Below are positions 38,703 to 49,100 of a stretch of 64,000 bases of DNA, piece by piece. Under the pieces are notes generated by a model, which was not told where the DNA came from, ran no database searches, and saw only the letters and a list, made by a program, of their open reading frames with translations. Within the stretch, counting starts at the first letter, position 1; every line of letters begins with the position of its first letter. Origin of the DNA: Myxococcus xanthus (GTDB lineage: Bacteria; Myxococcota; Myxococcia; Myxococcales; Myxococcaceae); NCBI RefSeq assembly GCF_006402735.1, contig NZ_CP017174.1, forward strand, positions 375,001-439,000, read 5' to 3'. Made by a program: the position numbers and the translations under genes.

Positions 38703-39721
38703 TGAAGAAGACCCTTCGCTCCAGGCATGCCCGGGGCCAGTCGCTGGTCGAAGCGGCCCTTGGCGTCACGCTCTTCGTCACCATCGTCACCTTCGGCATC
38801 CATTTCGCCGAGGTGGGCTTCCTGTCCTTGAAGGTGCAGGAGGCCGCCATCTCTGCGCTCTGGGATGGCACGCATGGGCAGATGCACCACATCCCCGTGA
38901 ACTACGACCCCGCGGGCAGCTCCATGCGGGACGCCGCGAATGACGCCCAGGCGCGCTACGCGGACTTCAACGGACTGTCCTCCACGACGGGCGCGGGCAT
39001 CACCCAGGCGCTCACCACCGGCAGCAACATGGCGGTGGATTGTGAGATGGGCGTGGGCGTGGACTGGGGCGGCACGGCCGTCACCCGCGCGACCTATCGC
39101 GACAACGGCGGCACCGCGTGCCGCGCCTCCGCCACCCTGGCCGCGTGGCGCTTCCCCCGCTCGTTCCTGGACCAGGGCGAGGCCGGCCTCTACAAGAAGC
39201 GAAATATGGAGGATTCGCTCGCCAGCCTGCAGGTCTGCGCGGTGGGGCGTCCGGTGGGCGGCCGCTGCACGGGCAGCTACTCCATGCTCATCGACGACTG
39301 GGGCCTGGCCGGCCAGTTGGAGGCCGCCACCTGCAACATCATCATGCAGGACCAGCTCCTGCCCTGCACCAACGCGCCGTACCATGCCGCGGTGTTCAGC
39401 ATCTACACGCCCACGGTGCTCGCCATCCCCGGGGCGGCCAGCATGCTGGCCGAGCAGACGCTCTTCTGGAACCCGCTGCCGCCCACGGCCCTGGCCATGG
39501 TGGGCCTGGGCATGAAGGAGCGGACGATGTGGATCAGCGCCGCAGGCGAGGACGTCATCAACTTCAATCAGTTCCCCACCTTGATGGACCCCATCAACAT
39601 GGGCGTCTGGGGAACGTCTCCGGGTTCGGCGCTGGGTGGCATCACCACGCTGCCGTACGCGGCGGCCCACCTGCAGCGCTTCAGCAAGGGCGCGTGCTTC
39701 CTTGGAAAGGACTGCGACTGA
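38699..39721 (+). CDS. Second TadE-like protein
   Basis: A 340-residue protein. N-terminal RGQSLVEAALGVTLFVTIVTFGIHFAEVGFL (about 12-42) again matches the TadE prepilin-like segment. The exposed part has several Cys (about 115, 141, 178, 188). ATG 38699 overlaps the preceding stop codon, and a second ATG is at 38702. Part of the same run as the two preceding genes. Confidence 0.82.
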   Translation: MMKKTLRSRHARGQSLVEAALGVTLFVTIVTFGIHFAEVGFLSLKVQEAAISALWDGTHGQMHHIPVNYDPAGSSMRDAANDAQARYADFNGLSSTTGAGITQALTTGSNMAVDCEMGVGVDWGGTAVTRATYRDNGGTACRASATLAAWRFPRSFLDQGEAGLYKKRNMEDSLASLQVCAVGRPVGGRCTGSYSMLIDDWGLAGQLEAATCNIIMQDQLLPCTNAPYHAAVFSIYTPTVLAIPGAASMLAEQTLFWNPLPPTALAMVGLGMKERTMWISAAGEDVINFNQFPTLMDPINMGVWGTSPGSALGGITTLPYAAAHLQRFSKGACFLGKDCD

Positions 39722-39722
39722 C

Positions 39723-40046
39723 ATGATTCGCTTCTCTGGATGGATTCAGCTGGCCCTGGTGTCGGCGGTGTTGTCGTCTCCCGCGGCGCTGGCCGGGCGG
39801 ACCGAGTGTGAGGCGGACTGTGGTGGCAAGGCCGGGTCGACGCTGGCCGAGTGCACGTCCCGGTGTCCGAACGGGGGCCGGGATGCCGCGTGTGCCTCGC
39901 GCTGCACGAAGAAGTTCCAGGAGCAGTTCGCGGCGTGTTCGAAGCGCTGCCCCCCACGGGACAACATCGAGTCGCCTCGCAAGACGGGCTCGCGCCCGCA
40001 GCCCCAGGAGTTCGATGTCCCGGCCGAGGACGCGGTCGTCGAGTAG
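39723..40046 (+). CDS. Small Cys-rich secreted protein
   Basis: A 107-residue protein with a signal peptide cleaved near AALA-G (residue 24). Eight Cys in an alternating pattern (CEADCG, CTSRC, CASRCTKKF, CSKRC) suggest disulphide bonding. It follows the TadE-like gene by one base and is likely co-transcribed. No family recognised. Confidence 0.75.
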   Translation: MIRFSGWIQLALVSAVLSSPAALAGRTECEADCGGKAGSTLAECTSRCPNGGRDAACASRCTKKFQEQFAACSKRCPPRDNIESPRKTGSRPQPQEFDVPAEDAVVE

Positions 40047-40088
40047 CCAACCGGCCGGTGAGGGGCGGCCATCTTCGTGGAGTGACGG

Positions 40089-40778
40089 ATGAAGCAGGTG
40101 CTGCAGGGACTCCTCGCGGGAGTGCTGGTGCTGGTGGCCATGGAGGCTCGCGCCCAGCGCCTGCCGTTCACCTGGGACGTGCCCAAGGTGGTGGCGGTGG
40201 TGGACGTGCCGGGCACCGTCATGGCGGAGGGCGTCCCCGTGCGGATGTCCGCCGTGCTCAGCGCGGAGAAGCCAGAGGTCATCGGGCAGCACCTGGTGTC
40301 GCGCTTCCAGGCCTGGGAGCTCCATGTCCCCAAGCCGTCGCTCCAGCCGCAGCTGCTGCGCGAGACGATGATTACCGCGCTCGATACCAAGCAGTTCATC
40401 TCCTACACGGCCATCCTTCAGGCCAACCCGGACGGCACCACCACGGTGTTCATGGGCGAGGCGAACCTGGCGCAGGGACGGCAGCAGCCGCAGTCCTCCG
40501 TGGCGCCGGTGTTTCCAGGGGCCGCGGACTCGATGAAGGCGGAGACGGAGTCGGCGCGCACCCTCACGTATTCCGTCAACGCCAAGCAGGCGGAGGTGGA
40601 GGCCTTCTACCGGACCGAGCTGGGCAACGCGGGCTTCCGTGAGGAAGAGCCGCGCCTGTTCCGCTCGCCGAACGAGGAAATCAAACTGTCGTTCTCTCCC
40701 ACGAAGGAGGGCCGGCTGGCGGTGGTGGTGGTGCGCCGGACCGTTGCCCAGGAGCCCGCGAGTCCCACCGCGGATTGA
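40089..40778 (+). CDS. Secreted hypothetical protein
   Basis: A 229-residue protein with an N-terminal signal (about 1-22, ending in MEARA). The mature part is beta-rich with KQAEVEAFYRTELGNAGF near the C-terminus, which resembles a periplasmic domain of secretion or pilus-associated proteins. It follows the Cys-rich gene by 42 bp and may close the TadE/G-like operon. Function unknown. Confidence 0.75.
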   Translation: MKQVLQGLLAGVLVLVAMEARAQRLPFTWDVPKVVAVVDVPGTVMAEGVPVRMSAVLSAEKPEVIGQHLVSRFQAWELHVPKPSLQPQLLRETMITALDTKQFISYTAILQANPDGTTTVFMGEANLAQGRQQPQSSVAPVFPGAADSMKAETESARTLTYSVNAKQAEVEAFYRTELGNAGFREEEPRLFRSPNEEIKLSFSPTKEGRLAVVVVRRTVAQEPASPTAD

Positions 40779-40813
40779 AGCCCTCTGGGGAGCGTGTTAC
40801 GGCCGCTGTCGAC

Positions 40814-43714
40814 ATGAGCGACACGCCCCCGAAGGACAAGGACTTCAAGGATTCGGTCAACCTGCCGCGCACGGATTTCCCCATGAAGGGGAACCTGGCG
40901 CAGCTTGAGCCGCGCATGCTCGGCTGGTGGGCGGAGCGAGGGATTTGGGGGAAGATTCTGGAGCAGAACGCGGACGCGGAGCCCTTCGTCCTGCCCGACG
41001 GTCCGCCCTACGCCAACGGCCACCTGCACGCGGGCCACGCGCTCAACAAGGTCCTCAAGGACATCGTGGTGAAGTACCGGAACATGTCCGGCCGCCGGTG
41101 TGACTTCATCCCCGGCTGGGACACACACGGGCTTCCGATTGAGCAGGCCGTCGAGAAGCGGCTGAAGGACAAGAAAATCGACAAGCGCACGCTGGCTCGC
41201 GACGCCTTCCTGGAGGCATGCCGCGCCTATGCGCTGGAGTTCGTCGACATCCAGAGGGCTGAGTTCCAGCGCTTGGGCGTGTTCGGCTCGTGGGAGCAGC
41301 CGTACAAGACGCTCGACTTCACCTACGAGGCGCAGGAGATCCGCGAGCTGGCCGCCTTCGCGAAGCGCGGCATGCTCTACCGCCGCAAGAAGCCCGTGTA
41401 CTGGTGCCTGTATGACCAGACGGCGTTGGCGGAGGCGGAGGTGGAGTACGAGAACCACACCTCGCCTTCCGTGTACGTGGCCTTCCAGGCCGGCGCGGAG
41501 CTGGCCGAGCGCGTGCCTTCGCTGAAGGGCAAGGACGTGGCCTTCGTCATCTGGACGACCACGCCGTGGACGCTGCCGTCCAACCTGGCCGTCGCCGTCA
41601 ACCCGGAGTTCGAGTACGTCTTCTACCAGCTGGGCGCGCGCGTCATCTGCGTGGCCCGGGAGCTGCTACCCAAGGTGCTGGCGGAGGTGAAGGCGGATGA
41701 GCTGGCGGTGAAGCACGTGGAGCTGCCCGGCGGTGAAGTCTCCGCGGCGGCGCTGGTGGACCCGTCGCGCATCCTGGCGTACGCGCGCGGCGAGGAGCTG
41801 GAGCACCTGACGTACCAGCACCCGTTCTATGAGCGCCGGGGCCGCGTCATCCTGGGCGAGCACGTGACGCTGGATGCCGGTACGGGCCTGGTGCACACCG
41901 CGCCGGGGCACGGCCAGGAGGACTACGAGGTCGGCCTGCAGTACGGGCTGGACATCTACAACCCCGTTCGTCCGGATGGCCGCTACGACGACACGGTGGG
42001 GCCGGCGCTGGAAGGCCGGCGCGTGTTCGAGGCGAACCCCGTCGTCATCCAGTTGCTGGTGGAGAAGGGCGCGCTGCTCAACGGCGCCACGGATACGGTG
42101 GCGCACACGTATCCGCACTGCTGGCGCTGCCGCAATCCCGTCATCCTGAGCGCGACGTACCAGTGGTTCATCCCCATGGACGCGCCGTTCCACGGGACGC
42201 AGACGTTCCGGCAGGTGGTGCTGGAGCAGGTGGACAAGGTGCAGTGGGTGCCCTCGTGGGGGCACAGCCGCATCCGCGGCATGCTGGAGACGCGGCCGGA
42301 CTGGACCATCAGCCGCCAGCGGACGTGGGGCGTGCCCATCTGCATCGCCTACTGCGAGGGCTGCGAGGAAGCCGTGGTGTCGCCCGAGTTGATGGAGCGG
42401 GTGGCCGCGGCGGTGGAGAAGGAAGGCGTGGGCGTGTGGTACCGCACGCCGGTGAAGGACTTCCTGGGCGCGGACTTCCAGTGCCCTCGCTGCGGCAAGG
42501 GTGAGTTCCGCCGCGAGACGGACATCCTCGACGTGTGGTTCGACTCGGCGTGCATGTTCTCCGCGGTGCTGGAGAAGCGGCAGCGGATTCCGGCGGACCT
42601 CTTCCTGGAGGGCAGCGACCAGCACCGCGGTTGGTTCCATTCGTCCATGCTGGTGGCGGTGGGCACGCGCGACATGTCGCCGTACAAGGCCTGCCTCACG
42701 CACGGCTTCGTGGTGGACGGCCAGGGCGAGAAGATGTCCAAGAGCCGCGGCAACGTGGTGGCGCCGGACAAGGTCATCCAGCAGTACGGCGCGGAGGTGC
42801 TGCGCCTGTGGGTGGCGGCCAGCGACTACCGCAATGACGTGCGCCTGTCGGACCAGATTCTGAAGGGCCTGTCGGAAGGCTACCGGAAGATTCGGAACAC
42901 CATCCGCTACGCGCTGAGCAACCTCTACGACTTCGACCCGGCGAAGCACGCAGTGCCGGAGGCGGAGCTGCTGCCGCTGGACCGCTGGGCGCTGGGGCGG
43001 CTGGCGGAGGTGGTGGCGCGGGTGCGCAAGGCGTACGAGGACTACGAGTTCCACCTCGTCTACGCGACGGTGGTGGACTTCGTCGCCGGTGACTTGTCGG
43101 CGGTGTACTTCGACATCCTCAAGGACCGGCTCTACACGTGGCGCGCGGACGGGCAGCCCCGGCGCGGCGCGCAGACGGTGCTGTACGAGGTGGCCTCGGT
43201 GCTGCTGCGCCTCCTGGCGCCGGTGATGAGCTTCACGGCGGAGGAAGCGTGGCAGACGCTGCCGGGCAAGCCGGCGGAGAGCGTCTTCCTGGGAGGCTTC
43301 CCGGTGGTGTCCGCGAAGTTGGACCCGGCGCTGGCCGAGCGCTACGCGAAGCTCTTCGCGGTGCGCGGCGCGGTGCAGGGCGTGCTGGAAGCGGCGCGGC
43401 GGGACAAGCGCATCGGCTCATCGCTGGAGGCGCGGGTGGTGCTGACGGCGGAGGGCGCGGCGCGCGACTTCCTCCAGGCGAACCGGGCCGAACTGCCGGG
43501 CCTCTTCATCACCAGCCAGGTGGAAATTGGGGACGTGAAGGGGGACGCGGCGCAGACGTTGGAAGTGGCACAGGCCTTCGGCGAAGGCGTCCGCGTCACG
43601 GCCGAGGTGCTCCCATCGCACGGCGAGAAGTGCCCGCGCTGCTGGACGTACTCGGAAGCGGTGGGGCAGGGCGGCGACGTCTGCCTCAAGTGCCGCGAGG
43701 CCCTGGCGGCGTAG
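40814..43714 (+). CDS. ileS: Isoleucyl-tRNA synthetase
   Basis: A 966-residue class I synthetase. HIGH-equivalent HLHAGH (70-75), KMSKS (640-644), editing CP1 domain in the middle (about 180-400), and a C-terminal zinc finger CPRC...CLKC (940, 943, 957, 960). It charges tRNA-Ile with isoleucine and edits valine. ATG 40814 is the start, just after the secreted protein gene. It is followed by a strong bidirectional terminator, so it ends its own transcript. Confidence 0.98.
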   Translation: MSDTPPKDKDFKDSVNLPRTDFPMKGNLAQLEPRMLGWWAERGIWGKILEQNADAEPFVLPDGPPYANGHLHAGHALNKVLKDIVVKYRNMSGRRCDFIPGWDTHGLPIEQAVEKRLKDKKIDKRTLARDAFLEACRAYALEFVDIQRAEFQRLGVFGSWEQPYKTLDFTYEAQEIRELAAFAKRGMLYRRKKPVYWCLYDQTALAEAEVEYENHTSPSVYVAFQAGAELAERVPSLKGKDVAFVIWTTTPWTLPSNLAVAVNPEFEYVFYQLGARVICVARELLPKVLAEVKADELAVKHVELPGGEVSAAALVDPSRILAYARGEELEHLTYQHPFYERRGRVILGEHVTLDAGTGLVHTAPGHGQEDYEVGLQYGLDIYNPVRPDGRYDDTVGPALEGRRVFEANPVVIQLLVEKGALLNGATDTVAHTYPHCWRCRNPVILSATYQWFIPMDAPFHGTQTFRQVVLEQVDKVQWVPSWGHSRIRGMLETRPDWTISRQRTWGVPICIAYCEGCEEAVVSPELMERVAAAVEKEGVGVWYRTPVKDFLGADFQCPRCGKGEFRRETDILDVWFDSACMFSAVLEKRQRIPADLFLEGSDQHRGWFHSSMLVAVGTRDMSPYKACLTHGFVVDGQGEKMSKSRGNVVAPDKVIQQYGAEVLRLWVAASDYRNDVRLSDQILKGLSEGYRKIRNTIRYALSNLYDFDPAKHAVPEAELLPLDRWALGRLAEVVARVRKAYEDYEFHLVYATVVDFVAGDLSAVYFDILKDRLYTWRADGQPRRGAQTVLYEVASVLLRLLAPVMSFTAEEAWQTLPGKPAESVFLGGFPVVSAKLDPALAERYAKLFAVRGAVQGVLEAARRDKRIGSSLEARVVLTAEGAARDFLQANRAELPGLFITSQVEIGDVKGDAAQTLEVAQAFGEGVRVTAEVLPSHGEKCPRCWTYSEAVGQGGDVCLKCREALAA

Positions 43715-43732
43715 CGGGTTGCCTGCGAGAAA

Positions 43733-43761
43733 CCCTCCCCGGCGGGTGTGTCCGGGGAGGG
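43733..43761. terminator. Bidirectional terminator
   Basis: CCCTCCCCGG and CCGGGGAGGG form a 10-bp stem with a 9-nt loop between ileS and the convergent minor-pilin operon. On the minus strand it is followed by TTTCTCG. Confidence 0.65.
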
Positions 43762-43786
43762 GCGTGACGTCAGGCGAGGCGCGAGC

Positions 43787-44434
43787 TCAGTTCGCGCACT
43801 CCGCCACCGGGCGGTCGATGGCCGCCTGGGAGTTGCAGTCCAGCACGCTGGCCAGTCCTGTCCGCGGCTCCACCATGATGAGGCTGCGCGCGCGGCCCGA
43901 CGTGAAGTCGAAGCGCAGATTGCCCGGGGCGGCGGCATCCAGCGCGGGCAGGTCATCCATGAAGTCCCGCATGCAGCTCAGGTCGCCCGGGCGCACGGGA
44001 CGGCCGGAGCCGGGCATGTAGCAGAGCCCGTGAATCGCAGCCGCGTTCATGCTGACAGGGATGACGATGTCCGGGCCGAGCTCGCTGCAGCAGTTCGGGT
44101 TGGCGCGGCAGGTAGTGTTCTCACATCCGTTCGCGGGGCAGCTGGCGTTATCCCAGTCATTGCCGCAGCGGAGTTGCTCCCACCGGGCCACCGTGCGCGA
44201 GGTTCCATCGCCGCGAGGGACGTTCTCGTCCACGACGATGCGCACGGGCTGGTTGGTGGAGAGGGCGCGCTGCCGGGCACGGAGCGTGGAGGCCCACAGC
44301 TCGCGTGTGGCCTCGTTCTCCCGCTGGCGGTCGACGGGGGTCTGGATGCCCACCAGCGCCGCGGACAGCAGGATGGCGGCGATGGCCACCGTCACCATCA
44401 TCTCCAGCAGCGTGATTCCTCGTGTGTGCTTCAT
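43787..44434 (-). CDS. FimU/GspH-like minor pilin
   Basis: A 215-residue prepilin. The class III leader RGITLLEMMVTVAIAAILLSA (cleavage before I/T-L-L-E; +5 Glu) is followed by a soluble domain with paired Cys (CGND, CPANGC, CENTTC, CCS). Such proteins prime pilus assembly. Start at ATG 44434, two bases after the stop of the upstream gene. Last gene of the operon. Confidence 0.88.
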   Translation of the reverse strand: MKHTRGITLLEMMVTVAIAAILLSAALVGIQTPVDRQRENEATRELWASTLRARQRALSTNQPVRIVVDENVPRGDGTSRTVARWEQLRCGNDWDNASCPANGCENTTCRANPNCCSELGPDIVIPVSMNAAAIHGLCYMPGSGRPVRPGDLSCMRDFMDDLPALDAAAPGNLRFDFTSGRARSLIMVEPRTGLASVLDCNSQAAIDRPVAECAN

Positions 44435-44436
44435 GC

Positions 44437-45651
44437 TCAATTTCCCACCGGGACGGGGAGCAACCCACCCGCGGCGAAGTTCCGGAGCGTCACCCGGAAG
44501 GTAAAGGTGCGCCGCTTGAAGCCATCAATGGGAAGTTCTTCCAGGTCCAGTTCGATGGGGGCGTCTGGGTTGAAGGCTTGCCGGTCCTGCCGCGGTGTTC
44601 GGACCACCAGGGTGACCTCCACCTCACGGATGCGTTGCCGCAGCCGCATTCGCAGCTCGTCGTCTGTCCCAGGGGCGACCAGTTCGCTCGGATGCTGGTC
44701 AATGGCACAGGTTCCAATCGTGCAGGCGTCAAGCTCCGGAAGGCCCGTGGCCACATCGGGGAACCAGCGGAAGCCCAGTGGCGGGACATGGCTCATGACA
44801 CCCAGCCGGACCTTGAGGCGCTCCACGTCCCGGCTCAGGACCACCCAGTCTGCTGCGCCCGTGCCTAGATACTCTAGCGTGGGCGTTCCGCTGGCCCAGT
44901 TGACCCGGTAGGCCGCACTCTGGGCCGGCATGATTCGCCAGGACTCCTGGTCTGGACGGTCGACTCTCCAGAGGGGGTCGACCGCGTTACCACATGGAGG
45001 GTTGTTCGTGGGGTCCGCGCCGAAGCCTGGATCGGCCGTGACGGTGTTGCCGCCCGTGTTCACATTGAGGACGCGGAGATGGCAGGCCACCTGTCGGTTG
45101 GGATTCACCGCGAAGGCGGGAAGTGAGGGCGTAACGGTGGGCTGAAGCCGTGGGGAGGGATTGGGGGTCGTGCAGAAATCTTGCGCCCCTGAGCGCACGG
45201 TGGCGCCACAGTTGGCCAGCGTCACCATCCCGCGGGTATCGCCCCAGTGGAGTTGCAGGACGTCCGACACGAACTCCTCGTAGGGGCCCGCGGGCGGCAG
45301 TGCGAAGTTGGGATCCGCGGGAAAGGGACGAGTGACGTCCACCGCGGAGAGGTCCGGCTCGGTCCACACCTGGATGGCCGTCTGCGTGCGCACGTCGCTG
45401 AAGACGATGCGCGCATTGCCCATGCCCGTGCCGGCGCGCTGCAGGTCCGCGGCAAGCAGGTCCTTGACCACCCGGCCGGTGGACTGGGCCAGCATCGTCT
45501 GTTCCTCGAAGTGGGAACGACGCTGCATCTGCATGGCCGCCACCAGCCCTGCTCCGAGCACGATGAGCCCGATAGCGCTCGCGATCATCACCTCAAGCAA
45601 GGTGAAGCCACGCGGCATCCGGGGCTGAGTCCGCATCGAAGAAAATCTCAC
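44437..45651 (-). CDS. PilW-family minor pilin
   Basis: A 404-residue prepilin. The N-terminal MPRGFTLLEVMIASAIGLIVLGAGLVAA leader shows the G^FTLLEV cleavage site and +5 Glu. The large C-terminal domain has PilW features and several Cys. A GTG at 45651, overlapping the pilV stop, is used because GAGG precedes it; ATG 45636 is an alternative. Part of the pil operon. Confidence 0.85.
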   Translation of the reverse strand: MRFSSMRTQPRMPRGFTLLEVMIASAIGLIVLGAGLVAAMQMQRRSHFEEQTMLAQSTGRVVKDLLAADLQRAGTGMGNARIVFSDVRTQTAIQVWTEPDLSAVDVTRPFPADPNFALPPAGPYEEFVSDVLQLHWGDTRGMVTLANCGATVRSGAQDFCTTPNPSPRLQPTVTPSLPAFAVNPNRQVACHLRVLNVNTGGNTVTADPGFGADPTNNPPCGNAVDPLWRVDRPDQESWRIMPAQSAAYRVNWASGTPTLEYLGTGAADWVVLSRDVERLKVRLGVMSHVPPLGFRWFPDVATGLPELDACTIGTCAIDQHPSELVAPGTDDELRMRLRQRIREVEVTLVVRTPRQDRQAFNPDAPIELDLEELPIDGFKRRTFTFRVTLRNFAAGGLLPVPVGN

Positions 45652-46181
45652 GGCGCCATCCTCGTCTGAAGCATCACTACTTGCCGGTCGCGCCGCCCTG
45701 GCTCCAGCCAGCTCACAGTGACGCGGACGTGGGCGATGTTCCCCGCGGTGTCTGCCTGCCCGGGAATAAGGTTCCGCGTCAGGTCCGCCGGAACCGTGGA
45801 GCCCGGCTCGATGGTGGCGAGCTGAGAGGGAACGTCCACGTCCACGACGACCTGGTACTCACGCGCGATGACTTCCGGATTGGGAGGAGCGACGTTGCGC
45901 AGTTCCCCCGAGCTGGTCTGGAAGAGGGTGTAGGTTTCATCCAGGCCCACAAGGTTGATGCACGGCGGTTGCACCGTGCAGCCCAACAGCGTGATGTTCT
46001 CCAGTGCCTGCTCGGCGATGAGCTGTGCCTGCGTGGCGCTGAGGCTGCGCCGGTTGGAGGTACTGGTCTGGGTCACCACCATCATCGCCGCGCCGATGCC
46101 CAACAGCAGGATGGCCATGGTGGCCAGCACCTCCAGGAGCGTGATGCCCCGGGAGTGCTGGCGCCTGTTCAGGGACGTCAC
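45648..46181 (-). CDS. PilV-family minor pilin
   Basis: A 177-residue prepilin. Leader HSRGITLLEVLATMAILLLGIGAAMMV carries the class III cleavage signal (G^ITLLEV). The GTG start overlaps the pilY1 stop codon (GTGA), with GGGAGG upstream. Two Cys (CTVQPPC) may form a disulphide. Encoded between pilY1 and pilW. Confidence 0.85.
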   Translation of the reverse strand: MTSLNRRQHSRGITLLEVLATMAILLLGIGAAMMVVTQTSTSNRRSLSATQAQLIAEQALENITLLGCTVQPPCINLVGLDETYTLFQTSSGELRNVAPPNPEVIAREYQVVVDVDVPSQLATIEPGSTVPADLTRNLIPGQADTAGNIAHVRVTVSWLEPGRRDRQVVMLQTRMAP

Positions 46182-49100
46182 TGCTGAATCCTCCCATCCG
46201 GGCTGGGCGCGTAGATGAGCACCTTGGAGCGGGCAATGCCTCCGTTGGCGTTGCCGGTGTTCCACTCTCCGCTGCCCTGGACCCTCACTTCACCAAGTGC
46301 CGTGGGAATGAGGAGGTGCCCGTCATGCACCACCGGTGCATTCACCGCATGGCCACCCAGCGCCACGCTCTTCATCTCAGGGGCGCTGTTGCCATCCGGA
46401 AGCTGGCCGGACTCATAGAACCGGCCGCTCTCGGTCTCGCTCAGGTTGCAGATGTCCGCCGCCGCACCCACCGCGGTGCTTGCATAGACCTTGTCTCCCG
46501 CCAGCGTCACGCCACCCCACACCGCCTGGCCTGGATCCAACTGCTGCACCCATAGCGGCTCCAGCAATTCGCACGGGCGCGTGCCCGAGGGGTCGGTGTC
46601 TTCGAAGCCCAGCAGGTGGTACCGATAGCTGCCTTTGTTCGGAGGGCCGTCGGAGAACTCGTCCGGATTGTCACCCGTGCCGAAGTAGAAGCGGACCACG
46701 GGGGACCCGCTGTTGCGGACGATGCTCACGCCGAGGTTGGAGTGGATTTGCTGGTAGACGGGGTCCTGTCCCGTTGCCGCGTCCGGGTGGTCCGCCAGGG
46801 TGACCGGCGCACTGGCCACCTTGCACGTCTTCACCTTGCGGCCCAGGGGCGCGCTCGGGTTCACCGTGTCCAGGTTGATGCGGTAGACATTGCCTGCCGT
46901 GGTGGGCACGTACATGACGTCATAGTTCCCGTCGCGGTCGAGGTCGATGAGCGCCGTGCTTGCGGCGATGCCGAAGCCTTGGTCCAGGGTGATGATGCCG
47001 GCCCTGGTGCCACCGGGCGTCGTGCCGAAGTCGAGCGGCTGCCCCGTCTTCAGGTCGATGAGGTAGAGGGCACCGGCGTGGTTCAGGGAGGTTGGCACGT
47101 AGTCCGTGCCGAGGACGGCCGTCCACTTCCCTTCCGTTCCCGAGCCCCACGTCAAGCGGCCAATCGACGGCGAATGGCTGGAGCCGGAGGTGTCCGGGAA
47201 GTCTACGGTGGGGTCCGCGACCTTCGCCGTGGAGAACGCCAGTTCGGTGCTGGGCTCGCGCAGGTTGAACTCCCAGAGCGGCAGCGGGTACCAGGCATCA
47301 TCGGGGTGGGTGATGTCGAGCGCGACGACGGCAGGGCTGTTCTTGCCGGAAGCGCTGACCAGGACCGTCTTGGCACCCTGCGTCTTGTTTGCGGAGGTCG
47401 CGCGGGTCCAGGCAGGCTGTCCGGGGATGCCGAAGTCCACGTTGGCGATTTGGGGCGATGCATCCATGGAGGGCCGGGGCAGGTTTCCCGAACCGTTGAA
47501 GCGAACATAGGTGTTGCGGTACCGCTCCAACTGCATGCGTGGCATGTACGTGAAACGCTCCGTGCCCGAGCCGTAGTCGCGGGGCGTGATGTTGCCCGGT
47601 ACGCAGCTCGCGGTCGTATCGAAGTAGCCGCGCACCTGCGTGCCGGGCGCGCAGTTGTCGTGCGTGGAGTTGCGGAATGCGCCCGCTTCGAAGGCGTGTA
47701 GATATCCGTTCATGGTGCCCACGTAGGCCACGGTCGGACGCGTGGCGAGCGGCTCCATGAAGTTGCGGCGGTACAGGTCTCGTTCGCCAGCGCGAGCGTT
47801 CAAGGCCCAGGTGTCGAGGTACGGTGGCATGTTGATGGCCACGGTGGACATGTTGATGCCACCCAGCGCCCAGGGACGCCGCTCGTTGGCGGGCCCGGGG
47901 GTGTAATGGTCCTCCCAGCCGTACAGCCACTCCCGCAGGAAGTTGCGGTCGTTGGTGTGGTCCGTCACGCGCTTTTCGGGCGCGGTGATGGAGGGCGTGC
48001 CACATCTTCCGTCGTTGTTGAGGTCGTACAGGTACCGCCCGTTCTGCTCCAGGTCGCAGAGCGAGTCCGGGAAGAGCGGGCTGGCGCTGCTGGTGTCCGT
48101 CATCTCGTCGGAGATGGTGCTGCGGTTGCCCGCCGCGTTCATCGTGTAGAGCTTGCGCTGGAGCGGGTCGGAAGCATGTCCATTCGTGCCGAAGGTGAGC
48201 GCCATCACCCGGCCGGCGTCCCACCGCTGGACGGCGTTGGTGACGCTCGGATTCTCCGGGTCGTAGAGCGAGCGGAAGTAGAGCCGGCCGCGGACGGTGA
48301 AGTCCTTGTTGCCGTCATAGGCGCGCGTGCCGGGCGCGGGCATGCCACCGCTGGGCCAGCTTCCATCCCGGCCCCAGGCGCTGCCCGGTGTCTCGTTCAC
48401 GCCCCAGACGATGGCGTTGCCCAGCGTGGAGGGTGAGGCGCGCGAGTAGCTGCCGGCCCGGACAGCCTGGTAGCCCACCTCGACGTCGTCGATGATGGGA
48501 CGGCACAGCTCACTGGGGCTGGTGATGTCCACCTTCCAGCAGAGCTGAGAGCCGGTGAAGCCCATGGACATGATGTCCAGCTCCACCTCCTGGGTGGGCG
48601 GAGACGTGTCGGGGAAGTGCACCGGGAACCACGTGGGCGTGTTGGGGTTGGGGATGCACTCCATCGCCCCGGTGTCCGGGTTGGGCTGGCAGACGCGGCA
48701 ATCCACCGCCAACGAATAGGTGATGGTGGGCCGGGGGCCGTCCGTGGGCGTGCAGGCGCCAGGGATTTCCTCCGTGAAGCAGGGGGGGCCGCCGGCGCAC
48801 GTGCGCGGCTGGGGCGCGTAGTCATCCTGCCGCTTGAACCGCACCTTCGTGATGACGAAGTCGTTGGCGATGTCAGGCGACAAGTCACCAGACACCGTGG
48901 CGGAGCGGATGCTGCCGCCATTCTGCTTGTTGATGACGAACACCACGTCGTTGAAGTCGCGGTCACCGCCGCCGGGGATGTCCTCGAAGCCCAGAATCCA
49001 GCGGAAGGGGTCCGTGGTGGGCGCGCCCACGATGACGTGAGGCATGGGGTTGCGCACGCCCGCGGGCCTGGGAATCGTCACCCGCTCCATGGGCATCACC

